From contig NZ_JACHMF010000001.1 in NCBI RefSeq assembly GCF_014204895.1, forward strand, positions 62,001 through 126,000: a stretch of 64,000 nucleotides of DNA, written 5' to 3'. This DNA comes from Paractinoplanes abujensis. GTDB taxonomy: Bacteria; Actinomycetota; Actinomycetes; Mycobacteriales; Micromonosporaceae. Both the position numbers and the translations under genes were made by a program. Below are positions 9,410-17,494 of the stretch, piece after piece. The notes beneath the pieces are model-generated. The model ran no database searches. It was given only the letters and a program-made list of their open reading frames with translations, and was not told the origin of the DNA. The first letter of the stretch is position 1. The number at the start of each line of letters is the position of its first letter.

Positions 9410-9847
9410 GTACGGCTTGTCGGGGGTGCTGGTGGAGGGGTCAAGCCGTACAAGCCGTACGCGACCTTCGTTTCCGCAGCTCAGACTGCGTACGGCTTGC
9501 AGGGGCCGCGTACGGCTAAGCCGTACGCGAGGCCGTCCGGTACGGCTTAGCCGCCAGGGTGGATTGTGCACGGACTGGCCTTGACCTGCGGTGATGCGGT
9601 TCTGCGGAGATCGCGTACGGCTTGGTGCGCGTACGGCTTGCCGGGGTGCTGGTGAAGGGGTCAAGCCGTACAAGCCGTACGCGATCTCCGTTTCCGCAGC
9701 TCACACCGTGTACGGCTTGCAAGGGCCGCGTACGGCTAAGCCGTACGCGACTGGTAGGCGGCGACCGGTGTACGGCTTAAGCCGTACGGTGCTGGAAAAG
9801 CCGTACGTTGTCTGAGCTGGAGTTTTGGGGGTCCGGGTACGGCTTGT
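9410..9847. repeat. GTACGGCTT palindromic repeat array, putative origin
   Basis: About seventeen copies of GTACGGCTT or its complement AAGCCGTAC occur here in both orientations, several back to back (AAGCCGTACAAGCCGTAC; TACGGCTAAGCCGTA). A larger unit of about 119 bases is also duplicated: 9411-9529 and 9632-9749, with few differences. The array runs into the 3' end of the replication ATPase gene, whose stop codon and KPY-containing tail are built from the repeat. The position next to replication genes fits an iteron-like replication origin or a transfer locus of the integrative element. That role is inferred. Confidence 0.75.
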
Positions 9848-10949
9848 AGGGCTCGGGAGCGGGTTTCTCCTCGGGCGGGCAGTAGCGCCGCCAGGCGTCC
9901 TCGAACGCGGTTCGGTGGAAGCCTTTGACCCGGCCGGTGGGCGGCTCGAACGTGATGTTCTCCGAGGCGATCTCATACTCCTTGAGCAGCACGCCGAGCT
10001 TCATCGCGGTCAGGCCGACGCCGTTGTACTCGGCCCACGGCCCCTCGGGTAACGCCTTGAGCCGCTCCAGCAGCACCGTGCTCGGCATGCCCTCGAAGCC
10101 GGCGAACACGGTGCGGCAGTCGATCAGGACCCGGAGGCGGTCGGAGTATTTGGCGTCGCCCTCGCGGGTGGCGTTGAGCGCTTGCGCGGCGCGGCGGGCG
10201 CGGTCGGGCCAGTTGGCGCCGGCGAGGTCGGCGACCGCGATCAGCGGCTCCCACGTGTCGGCGGCCCGGTCCTCCAGCGGCATCTCGGGTTCGGCGTTCT
10301 CCAGCTCGGTCAGGTTCGGCCGCAGCCATGAGGCCAGATCGGAGGCGAGGCGCCGCAGGACCGGGCCGTCGCGCTTGGACCGGAACGGGGCGACCTTCTC
10401 CGCGGCGGTGCGGCGGCGCATCTTCACGATCACGGCCCGGTCCTCGATCGTGTCGGGCATCGACCCGATCCCGGCCAGGGCGGCCATGCAGAAGGTGGGG
10501 ATCTTTTCCAGCTCGCGGGTCTGGTGGTTCCACCGGATCGTCGGCCGGCCGCGCTGGTGGCCGGCGATGAGCAGGCCGCGAAGGTCCTCGTTGGCCTCGG
10601 CCTGTTTGCCGCCGAAGATCGTGTCGGCTTCGTCGAGCAGGATCGTGGGCGGGTCGGTCTCGGTGATCGAGCGGAAGATCGCCGCGGTGGAGGCGTTGAC
10701 CGTCATCAGGGGCCGGTAGCAGGTGCCATCGACGACGTCGAGCAGCCGGGACTTGCCGCACCGCTTCTCCGGGGCCTTGATCACAAGGCGGGGTGCGTGG
10801 GTCCACGCGTCTTGTGCGTGGGTGGCGGCGATCCACAGCACGGTGGCGTCGAGTGTTTCCGGGTTCGGCATGATCAGGTATTTGGTGATGACCTGGTGGA
10901 GGCGGTCGAGGATGGCCGCTCCGTCGGTGGTCGGGTCGGGTTCGGTCAT
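9777..10949 (-). CDS. DUF3631 replication ATPase of an integrative element
   Basis: This 390-residue P-loop protein has Walker A APEKRCGKS (residues 59-67) and a Walker B ILLDEAD (residues 103-109), as in DUF3631 proteins that accompany primase-polymerases in actinobacterial plasmids and AICEs. It probably acts as a helicase or loader in element replication. The ATG at 10949 overlaps the stop of the upstream primase-polymerase frame by ATGA, so the two were designed as a coupled pair. Because of a frameshift upstream, the two genes now read as one continuous frame from 11828. The C-terminal tail (EPYKPYPDP) is encoded by the repeat array. It should still be made from its own start. Confidence 0.8.
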   Translation of the reverse strand: MTEPDPTTDGAAILDRLHQVITKYLIMPNPETLDATVLWIAATHAQDAWTHAPRLVIKAPEKRCGKSRLLDVVDGTCYRPLMTVNASTAAIFRSITETDPPTILLDEADTIFGGKQAEANEDLRGLLIAGHQRGRPTIRWNHQTRELEKIPTFCMAALAGIGSMPDTIEDRAVIVKMRRRTAAEKVAPFRSKRDGPVLRRLASDLASWLRPNLTELENAEPEMPLEDRAADTWEPLIAVADLAGANWPDRARRAAQALNATREGDAKYSDRLRVLIDCRTVFAGFEGMPSTVLLERLKALPEGPWAEYNGVGLTAMKLGVLLKEYEIASENITFEPPTGRVKGFHRTAFEDAWRRYCPPEEKPAPEPYKPYPDPQNSSSDNVRLFQHRTA

Positions 10950-11828
10950 GCGGCTACCCCTTCGATCGGTACCGCCTGGGCGCGGAATCCGCCGGTGACC
11001 GCGGTGGTGATGTTGTAGTGGGACTGTTCGGCGCGCTGGCCGGCGGCGTAGAGCGCGGCCCATGCGTCGGCCTCGCTGATGACGCCGGCGGCGACCATGC
11101 GGGCAACCCCGCGCGGCGCCGTAGAGGGTGACCCGGCGCCGACCGGTCGGGGCGCGGTCGACGGCGCGTAGGTGTGCGGCGAGCAGGGCGGCGAGGTCTG
11201 AGATGAGCCCGCCGCTGGTGGCCGGGGTCAGGGTGGCCGGGGGGCTCACAGCCGGCGGCGCCTCCGGCGGCCGGCACGCGGCGATCAGCGGCGGGCTCAT
11301 CTCAATCACCGGCCGGTCCCCGAGCAGCCGGTACGGGCGCCGGGTGCCCGGGTGGATCGAGGGCGGGGCTACGACGTACCCGCCGTCAGCCTTGACGTCG
11401 ATACCGGGATGTCCGCGGTGATCGAGGTTCTTGACAAGCGGCCCGCCGGGGTCGCGGTAGTACAGGTGCCAGCCACCCGAGCCGGTGGCCACGCATCGAG
11501 TCGGCGCCATTAACTCGGGCACCAGTGCGCCGCCGTTGCGCGGGTCGATGTCGATCACCGCCAGCCCGGAGGCGGCGCCCGTACGGAGGGCCAACAGTCC
11601 GCCTCGGACGATCGCGTGCATGGCGCGGATCCGGTGAGGGTCGGTGGTGGCGGCGTAAAAGCCGTGGCAGGTCAGGTGCCCGCACCCAACCCGGTCGTGG
11701 TCGGGGTCGTCGGTAGAGCAGTCACGGCAGTTGGCCACGGGACGTTTGGTACGGCCGAGCAGGAAGACGGGCAGGCCCTCGCCGGCGAGGGCGAGCGCCG
11801 CGGACAGCAGCGGATCGGCGTCGGGCAC
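10946..11828 (-). pseudogene. Bifunctional primase-polymerase (Prim-Pol) gene with frameshift
   Basis: From GTG 11828 the protein shows Prim-Pol features: VIDIDPRNGG (acidic metal site) and SGGWHLYYR. It would make primers and copy element DNA. After LYGAARG the frame turns into an arginine-rich nonsense tail. The correct continuation (VARMVAAGVISEADAW through AQAVPIEGVAA) lies in another frame and ends at a TGA overlapping the next gene's ATG at 10946-10949. The change falls in the run of four C at 11107-11110 (G on the coding strand). It is either a real mutation or a sequencing error. If real, the protein loses its last 55 or so residues or is fused to the DUF3631 protein. Confidence 0.72.
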
Positions 11829-11893
11829 GGCACGGGGATACCGACCTTCCGCGGCTATGCGAGCAGCGCGGATGGACGAACCGTGCTCGGCTC

Positions 11894-13078
11894 ATGCTGG
11901 AGCTGCGAGGCGCCGCGCGTCGGATGAACCGTGGGCTCTTGCCGGACGACACAAGCCTGAAGCGGATGATCCGTGAATGGGTACACGGGCGACGCGGTCT
12001 CTCCCAGGAGTACGCGGACCTCTTCGCGGAGGTCTTCGGTGTGCCGTTCGCCGCTGGTAAACCGAGCACTGTGCCGCCCGCGCCGGTCAACGACAACGCG
12101 GACTTGGCTGCACGCCTCAGCGCCGCCGAGTCCCTGGATAGCCCGCTGGTGACGCTGCTAGAAGCGCAAACGGACTCCTATAGGGCGATCGACCGCCAGC
12201 TAGGAGCAGGGCGACTTTTGCAGCAGAGTGAGGCGCACGTTGCGCAGATGACGGACCTCTGGCGGTATGCCCTGCCCGGGCCGCATCGCGAAGCGCTGGC
12301 CGCCGCGGTCGCTGAGGCGTCAGCGTTGGCAGGCTGGCAGGCCCTTGATCTGGGCGACTCCCATAAGGCTTGGTCGCTGCATGAAACCGCGAAGTCGGCG
12401 GCGCGGGAGAGCGGGAGTCCATCGATCGTCGCGCACGTCACGGCGCAGCAGGCATATGCGCTGCTCGACCTCGACCGACCCCAACAGGCCGTATCGCTGA
12501 TCCAGCACGCGCGAACGGGGGCCGGCGGTCAAGTACCGGCGATGCTTCAGTCGTGGCTCTGGGCTGCCGAGGCCAAGGCGCTAGCCGCATCCGGCGCCGC
12601 CGGTCCGGCGCAGGCCGCTCTCGATCAAGCTGGCCGCACGCTGTCCGGTCACGACTCAGACGACGGCCTTCCGTACCTGTTCCTCAATGATGTTCACCTC
12701 GCCCGTCGGCGAGGGCACTGCCTCGCTCGACTCGGCAAGGTGGAGGCCGTGCAGGAACCTACCGACGCCGTGAAGCGCCTCGATCCGACCTTCACGCGGG
12801 CGGCGGCCGGCCTCCGTTACGATCTCGCCCTGGCCTACTCCGTACGCGGCCACCACGAGGAAGCGCGGGCCGAGGCTCGCGTTGCTGAGGCGCTAGACGG
12901 GCTGTTCGGTAAGAAAATCAGCGCTGGGGAGGACAAAGTACTTCCGATTTGGCATCACATCTCTAAGGATGAGGTCGAACGGCAGGCGCCGATGCTCGGC
13001 GGTATTCTGGCACTCAATTCAGCCGTCATGACAATAGAGGAAATGGCGACTGCCCTTGCCGATGTAGTCAATGGCTAG
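11894..13078 (+). CDS. HTH-TPR transcriptional regulator of the integrative element
   Basis: The N-terminal 60 residues (DTSLKRMIREWVHG followed by YADLFAEVFGVPF) match the helix-turn-helix region of actinomycete XRE-type regulators. Residues 100-390 are TPR-like helices (for example SHKAWSLHETAKSAARESGS). It is divergent from the Prim-Pol gene and should control element genes or sense a peptide or ligand through the TPR part. The frame stays open and coding-like upstream of the ATG (residues reading LCEQRGWTNRARL), yet no start codon is found there before the divergent gene. The N-terminus may therefore be truncated. Alternatively, initiation is at 11894. Confidence 0.68.
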   Translation: MLELRGAARRMNRGLLPDDTSLKRMIREWVHGRRGLSQEYADLFAEVFGVPFAAGKPSTVPPAPVNDNADLAARLSAAESLDSPLVTLLEAQTDSYRAIDRQLGAGRLLQQSEAHVAQMTDLWRYALPGPHREALAAAVAEASALAGWQALDLGDSHKAWSLHETAKSAARESGSPSIVAHVTAQQAYALLDLDRPQQAVSLIQHARTGAGGQVPAMLQSWLWAAEAKALAASGAAGPAQAALDQAGRTLSGHDSDDGLPYLFLNDVHLARRRGHCLARLGKVEAVQEPTDAVKRLDPTFTRAAAGLRYDLALAYSVRGHHEEARAEARVAEALDGLFGKKISAGEDKVLPIWHHISKDEVERQAPMLGGILALNSAVMTIEEMATALADVVNG

Positions 13079-13256
13079 GGAGGAGCGATATGGCCTCGGG
13101 CCTGGCCGGCAGTTAGACGAGGTCGTACGAAGTGGAGATGTGACGACGACGCGGTGACCAAGGCGCGGGGCCCACCCTTTGCCTAGATGCTAAGGCCTCT
13201 GTCGCATCGATCCGACTCTGATGTCAGGTGCCGGACCGCGGCTTCGGAGGCATACT

Positions 13257-14450
13257 ATGCCGATGTCGGAGGATTCGGGCCGCCCATGGCGCGCAGGTCG
13301 GTGGCAGCGGGAACATGTTGCAGCGTGGCAGGAATGGCGTACGTCGACAACGTCGTTGTACCGCCCCCGCCTACTGCGTCTGACCGGGGTCACAAATGAT
13401 CTTTTTCGTCAACGTCTACTCTGGTCGCCCACCGCTGCCCAGATTGTGCGCGAACTCGCAACTGTATTAGAAAGTTGCGACTCGCTCCGCTTTGAGTCGG
13501 AGGCTCATACCGTTCCGTACGCGATGTGGCATTTGGCCGATAGGTACGGCCGAGTAGCACAGGTATTGGATCGCCTCTGGCTTTACGGTCATATTCCAAT
13601 GCGACGCAACGGTGTATCAGTTCTTGAGGTCGGCGCTGGTCCGGCCCCTGCGCTCTTCGCGATCTCTGATTTTTATGACGATCTGCGGGCTTGGCTTACA
13701 TCGATTGAGGGCGCACCGGCGATATCGCCGGTGGCTGTGCCGCATTCTATTGACCGCGGAGCGGCATGGTCCTCCCTGCTACATGAAGTTTCCGAAATGC
13801 TCATGATGCGAGACCCTACGCATTCCGTGTCGGCGGTGCCTTTCAGAATTACATATAACGACCTTGCTGGTTTCTCAGTCGCTTCCCAGTATCAAGATGC
13901 GATACGGGAGAAAGCCTGGATGATTGAGAACGAGTTCGAACGCGCTGGAGAGGACATATCCTCTGAGTGGGCCCGAAAATTTGCGATGGAAGAAGGCGTC
14001 AACGTTCCTTCTCGCTACGACATCATAGTTCTCTGCAACTTCTTAACGAATACCTCGATGCCGACCAACTTTGAGGCGGAGCTTAAGGATCTCGCACAGT
14101 CTCTAACGCCAGGAGGGCTACTAATCGTTCTCGGCGCGACGCGTGGTTCGTATCCTCGCATCTATGGCCGACTGCACGAAATAGTAGCCTCGACGAGGCT
14201 TCGTCTGGTTGATGGGCTCGATGACCCAATCCAAGCGCACGAAGATACTTGGACTCAAAACATTGTAGGCGCGCATTTGCGAGCGAGCGTTGCGTTTGCT
14301 TCGGCCGCTGAGCCAGAGCAGTTCGCGCATGTTGCTGGCAAGTTGAAGAAGTATGCGCCGGGTGTAGTTGATCCGTTTGTCAAATTGCGTTTCCCCGAAT
14401 TCCGAGCACTGGTTTGGAAGAATGAGTGGGAGTCTCGCCGGAGAGGCTAA
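13257..14450 (+). CDS. SAM-dependent methyltransferase-like protein, low GC
   Basis: The ATG at 13257 was chosen because GGAGG lies six bases upstream. An in-frame GTG or ATG further left lacks this. The 397-residue product has a glycine-rich motif I-like segment (VSVLEVGAGPAPALFAI, around residues 119-135) and a later IIVLCNFLTN and LAQSLTPGGLLIVLGAT region typical of class I methyltransferases, perhaps of the Rsm22-like group. Codon use is clearly more AT-rich than core genes, so it is imported cargo. It ends about 120 bases before an att module. A defence or RNA-modifying role is possible but unsupported. Confidence 0.6.
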   Translation: MPMSEDSGRPWRAGRWQREHVAAWQEWRTSTTSLYRPRLLRLTGVTNDLFRQRLLWSPTAAQIVRELATVLESCDSLRFESEAHTVPYAMWHLADRYGRVAQVLDRLWLYGHIPMRRNGVSVLEVGAGPAPALFAISDFYDDLRAWLTSIEGAPAISPVAVPHSIDRGAAWSSLLHEVSEMLMMRDPTHSVSAVPFRITYNDLAGFSVASQYQDAIREKAWMIENEFERAGEDISSEWARKFAMEEGVNVPSRYDIIVLCNFLTNTSMPTNFEAELKDLAQSLTPGGLLIVLGATRGSYPRIYGRLHEIVASTRLRLVDGLDDPIQAHEDTWTQNIVGAHLRASVAFASAAEPEQFAHVAGKLKKYAPGVVDPFVKLRFPEFRALVWKNEWESRRRG

Positions 14451-14572
14451 ATTCCAAGAAGGTCGGCGCTGTGGTCACCAATCGCACGGGCCCAGGGCTC
14501 CCAGCAGCACTGCTCGACGACCTCAAGAGTCCTCACGTCCTGTTGCGCGTCTACGCATGGGTCCTGTGCCGT

Positions 14573-14730
14573 CCGGGGCCATCTGGGGACCACACGTCAT
14601 GCGCGTTGAAGCACTGACCGCCCGTCGGGTCACGTTAGCCGGTGGCTCGCATCGCGCGTGACGTGCGGAAACGTCTACTCCAACGGCCTGGGGGCCAAGG
14701 GGTCGCAGGTTCAAATCCTGTCAGCCCGAC
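14573..14730 (+). repeat. att module copy 2 with tRNA-Pro 3' fragment
   Basis: The module starts with paired GGGGAC/GGGGACCACACG repeats, continues through ACGTGCGGAAAC and CTCCAACGGC, and ends with the 43-base tRNA-Pro 3' block at 14688-14730 (one mismatch to the other copies). The whole block resembles 16955-17113. The paired GGGGACCA units look like integrase arm-binding sites or the 3' end of an integrase gene. That part is inference. Confidence 0.75.
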
Positions 14731-14749
14731 AGTGCGAAGATGCAGGTCA

Positions 14750-14781
14750 GAAGGCCGGTCCGGTTCTGAGGGCCGGCCTTC
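14750..14781 (+). terminator. Hairpin after att copy 2
   Basis: GAAGGCCGG pairs with CCGGCCTTC across a 14-base loop. There is no T tract, as is common for actinomycete terminators. The rest of 14731-15035 shows no gene. Confidence 0.45.
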
Positions 14782-15035
14782 CGCGTGTCTTGTGGACTAC
14801 GGGGGTCAAGCGCTCCGCGCGGTACTGCACCTTGACCGCTGGTCAAGCGTAAGTGGTGATCGCGAATGGACGCCATGGGCCGAGGCTGCTGGTGAAGCCG
14901 GTCCGTCACCTCGACTCATAGACTTGCCCCTTTGGCAAGTAACAGACGTCAATGCGACAAAGTTCTGGACGGCCTTTCAGGACCGAATGAAGATTCGCTT
15001 GTTAGCTGAAAGTATCTTTTTGATTACGGAGCGGA

Positions 15036-15848
15036 ATGAGCAGTCCAGGGGAACAGTCTTCCGTGGATGCCCAAGAGAGCTATAAGGCAGTTACCAAGGA
15101 TTACGAGCTAGCCTCAGATAGATTGAGGCAGGCTAAATCGACCCGTACGGCTTACTGGCTGATTCTGCTGTGTGGCGCAACGCTAGCGTTCCTGCTAGCA
15201 TATTCCGTAGCTATCGGCCTGTGGCGAGATCAGCCTGTATTAACGCGTTATGTCGGTTTGCTGGCGCTGTTGATCCTATGTGTTGTTGGGGGTAGGCAGC
15301 TCGTCAGATTCCGCCGCGACATAGTCGGCCTGGATCTCGACGTGCGCAACCTGGGACACGATCGACAAACTGCAGCGACAAAAATTGAGCTAGAGTCTGT
15401 GCAATCGCTTCGGATATATCGCGAAGCCTCCCAGGACGTGGTCAATCAGTTCCGAACCCGAGCGGGTCGAAATCGCCGAATTCACAACTTCAACCAAGCG
15501 GTCGTAATCGTCGGATCAATCGCTGCTTCAACCACAACGGCATTGCTTGCTGAGGGGCACCCTCTTGGTTGGGTGGCGACCGCACTCACTACAACGGTCA
15601 GCGTAACTGCCGGACTTGCGGCTTACTTCAAGTTTCGGGAGCGTAGCTACAACCTGCAGTCGACGGCAGACGAGATCGAACGGAACTACAACGCCTCTCA
15701 GTTTCGCCTTGACGACTACGAGAATGACACTGACGAAGCTTCGCGTCTTCGCCGGTTCGCCAGGAACGTCGAGCGCCTCCGAGAGGAGCAGAGGAAACGT
15801 GAACTTCAGTTGGAGCAGTCGTCCGGCAAGACTGAAGAGCGTGCTTGA
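15036..15848 (+). CDS. SLATT/DUF4231-like membrane protein
   Basis: This 270-residue protein has four predicted membrane segments in two pairs, around residues 40-60, 70-88, 152-172 and 176-196. A cytoplasmic helical tail follows, with YFKFRERSYNLQSTADEIE and a coiled-coil-like RLRRFARNVERLREEQ end. The motif after the last membrane segment resembles SLATT/DUF4231 domains, which are proposed pore-forming effectors in nucleotide-signalling and other anti-invader systems. No nucleotide cyclase or SLOG sensor is adjacent. It is followed closely by a small two-TM gene and sits between two att modules. The SLATT call is by motif memory and moderate. Confidence 0.6.
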   Translation: MSSPGEQSSVDAQESYKAVTKDYELASDRLRQAKSTRTAYWLILLCGATLAFLLAYSVAIGLWRDQPVLTRYVGLLALLILCVVGGRQLVRFRRDIVGLDLDVRNLGHDRQTAATKIELESVQSLRIYREASQDVVNQFRTRAGRNRRIHNFNQAVVIVGSIAASTTTALLAEGHPLGWVATALTTTVSVTAGLAAYFKFRERSYNLQSTADEIERNYNASQFRLDDYENDTDEASRLRRFARNVERLREEQRKRELQLEQSSGKTEERA

Positions 15849-15862
15849 TTTTCCACACGGCT

Positions 15863-16099
15863 ATGTCAGGCGATGAACCTGAGCCGGCCGACCGGAAGGC
15901 ATCATCCCGTTGTGGTAAGGATCAGATGAGGCCGCTGTCGTTGGCAGGCGTCATCCTTAGTGGCGCCACAGCATTGGCTATAGTCACAACTTCAATATTC
16001 GGTGCTGACGGCAAGGTAGGCATTATTGGTTCCGTCGTGTCGGTTCTCGCCGCGACAGTCGCAGGTGTCCTGCATCACGCTGTCTGGCGCCGAAAGTAG
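15863..16099 (+). CDS. Small two-TM hypothetical protein
   Basis: The product is 78 residues with two hydrophobic stretches (LAGVILSGATALAIVTTSIF and VGIIGSVVSVLAATVAGVL) and a short charged tail. It begins 14 bases after the SLATT-like gene, probably in the same transcript. An in-frame start at 15845 is possible. It may be an accessory subunit of the SLATT-like protein. No family was recognised. Confidence 0.5.
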   Translation: MSGDEPEPADRKASSRCGKDQMRPLSLAGVILSGATALAIVTTSIFGADGKVGIIGSVVSVLAATVAGVLHHAVWRRK

Positions 16100-16151
16100 C
16101 CAGTCCGACTCTTCGCTGATCGATGTGCGTCTCGGCGTCGTCAGACCGGTT

Positions 16152-16276
16152 CCGGGGACCATTTGGGGACCGCACGTCATGCACACCTATGCGCAGCCAC
16201 GCGTCCTTGACTCGCGGACGCACGATCCACATCGCTTGTGAAGTGCGCAGATGCATACTCCAACGGCCTGGGGGTC
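16152..16276 (+). repeat. Degenerate att module copy 3
   Basis: The paired GGGGACCAT/GGGGACCGCACG units, the GTGCGCAGATGCATACTCCAACGGC segment in part, and CTGGGGGTC are kept. The tRNA T arm and acceptor are lost. It appears to be a decayed copy of the modules at 14573 and 16955. Confidence 0.6.
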
Positions 16277-16335
16277 GGGAGGGTCTAGCCAAGATCCGCA
16301 CGAGTCCGGGGAGTGCGATGCTACGTCCAGCAGAT

Positions 16336-16773
16336 TCAGCGGATGAGCGCGATCATAGTGAGGATCATGCCTCCCACCGCTATCAGACCGTGAAAGCTGA
16401 TCCAGAGCACGTACGTTCGCACTCTGCGGAGAACTGGGAACCTTTCGTTGTGCCGACGTACCGAATCCGACAGGATGGCGACGTTCGATTCACTGACGAA
16501 TGATTCCATTATCGCACGGGCTCGGGTGATGTGGTATTCGAACCGTTCCCGATATTTGGCGGTTACAATCATGCCAAATACGCCGAGCACTGTAAGTGGA
16601 ATGGTTAATGCGACCGTACCTCTCGTAATTCCACGTTGCACTGTTACTGCTATAAGGGCGGTTGCTACGATGAGAACTAGGTTAGATATGGTTGCTCGTT
16701 GGAGTTCGCTTTGCCGTGATTGTGCGCGCTGATCTTTCCAGTATTCAAGCCACATTTCAGCTTCGCCGGGCAT
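16336..16773 (-). CDS. Small membrane protein, unknown
   Basis: This 145-residue protein has predicted membrane segments near residues 28-46, 52-70 and 122-143, with a basic stretch (KYRERFEYHITRARAIM) after the second. GGAGG lies eight bases ahead of the ATG at 16773, which supports the start. Composition is AT-rich like neighbouring cargo. The arrangement of membrane segments then a charged helix recalls SLATT-type effectors, but I would not assign it. It sits between att copies 3 and 4. Confidence 0.6.
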   Translation of the reverse strand: MPGEAEMWLEYWKDQRAQSRQSELQRATISNLVLIVATALIAVTVQRGITRGTVALTIPLTVLGVFGMIVTAKYRERFEYHITRARAIMESFVSESNVAILSDSVRRHNERFPVLRRVRTYVLWISFHGLIAVGGMILTMIALIR

Positions 16774-16954
16774 CGCTTGAACCTCCTCTACCTCCCGAGG
16801 CCTGCACAGTAGCCGCCGGCAGCACGTCTTGCGCAGCGCCGATAGGGTGTGTCACCGCTGTCACCCCTGTCACTCGACCGGCTTCAGCTGGACAGATGAG
16901 TGGCGGACGACCCCGCAACTGTCACTCAAGCGGGTTTGGCGGTGCCAAGGACCG

Positions 16955-17113
16955 CCGGGGACCACTTAGGGACCACACGCTATGCACGCCAGTGCCTGGA
17001 GGTGCGCACTTAACATGCGGGTGCACGGGGCGCATCGCGCTTGACGTGCGGAAACACAAACTCCAACGGCCTGGGGGTCAAGGGGTCGCAGGTTCAAATC
17101 CTGTCAGCCCGAC
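16955..17113 (+). repeat. att module copy 4 with tRNA-Pro 3' fragment, island right end
   Basis: Layout is as in copy 2, ending with the tRNA-Pro 3' block at 17071-17113. Here the acceptor is followed by CA, giving a GACCA end, and then within 12 bases by a terminator hairpin and T-rich tract. This copy therefore looks like the original chromosomal 3' end of the tRNA gene, and so the right boundary of the island. Confidence 0.75.
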
Positions 17114-17124
17114 CAAAATAAGCT

Positions 17125-17160
17125 GGTGACCTGTGGAAACGCAGGTCACCGTTTTGCTTT
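17125..17160 (+). terminator. Probable tRNA terminator
   Basis: GGTGACCTG (17125-17133) pairs perfectly with CAGGTCACC (17142-17150) across an eight-base loop and is followed by GTTTTGCTTT. This is a classic intrinsic terminator just after the tRNA-Pro 3' end. Confidence 0.75.
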
Positions 17161-17494
17161 CAGGAATGCACCCCCGCTTTACCCCCACTTTGCGTCGCGA
17201 TCGTCCCGTCGGAGCTTCTCGGGCGCGTACGTCGCAAGGGTTGGTCGGTCGCGGCCTCGAGCACCTGGAGCAGCACGACGAACTGTTGCGTACGCTCGCG
17301 AGGCAGGTCGTCGAAGTGGTATCGGCCAAGGAGCACCGCCGGTCGATCTTCTGTGAACTCACTGACCTGGTGGTCCTCTAGCATTTGATGGCATGGCCGC
17401 TTACACGCGCTTTGACGGAGCGTCGGCGGCTCCGCTGTCCAGGGACCTGGTCGAACTCTACGGCGCGGTGAATATCAAACCGGCGTATGTATCG
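17161..17494. other. Intergenic, no firm gene
   Basis: Short frames exist on both strands (17160-17384 minus, 17133-17381 plus, 17393-17509 plus), but none has a clear ribosome site or known motif. They compete with one another for the same bases. A small gene on the minus strand starting MLEDHQVSEF cannot be excluded. Confidence 0.35.

Noticed and set aside
9410..9847. CRISPR array
   Set aside because: The units are nine-base palindromic elements in both orientations with irregular spacing, not long direct repeats with unique spacers, and no cas genes are near.
9777..11828. A natural 683-residue Prim-Pol/DUF3631 fusion
   Set aside because: The middle is an arginine-rich out-of-frame stretch, and the correct Prim-Pol ending with an ATGA overlap is present in another frame.
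7872..17113. Functional tRNA genes at the three tRNA-like blocks
   Set aside because: The acceptor 5' strand, D arm and 5' anticodon stem are missing at each copy.
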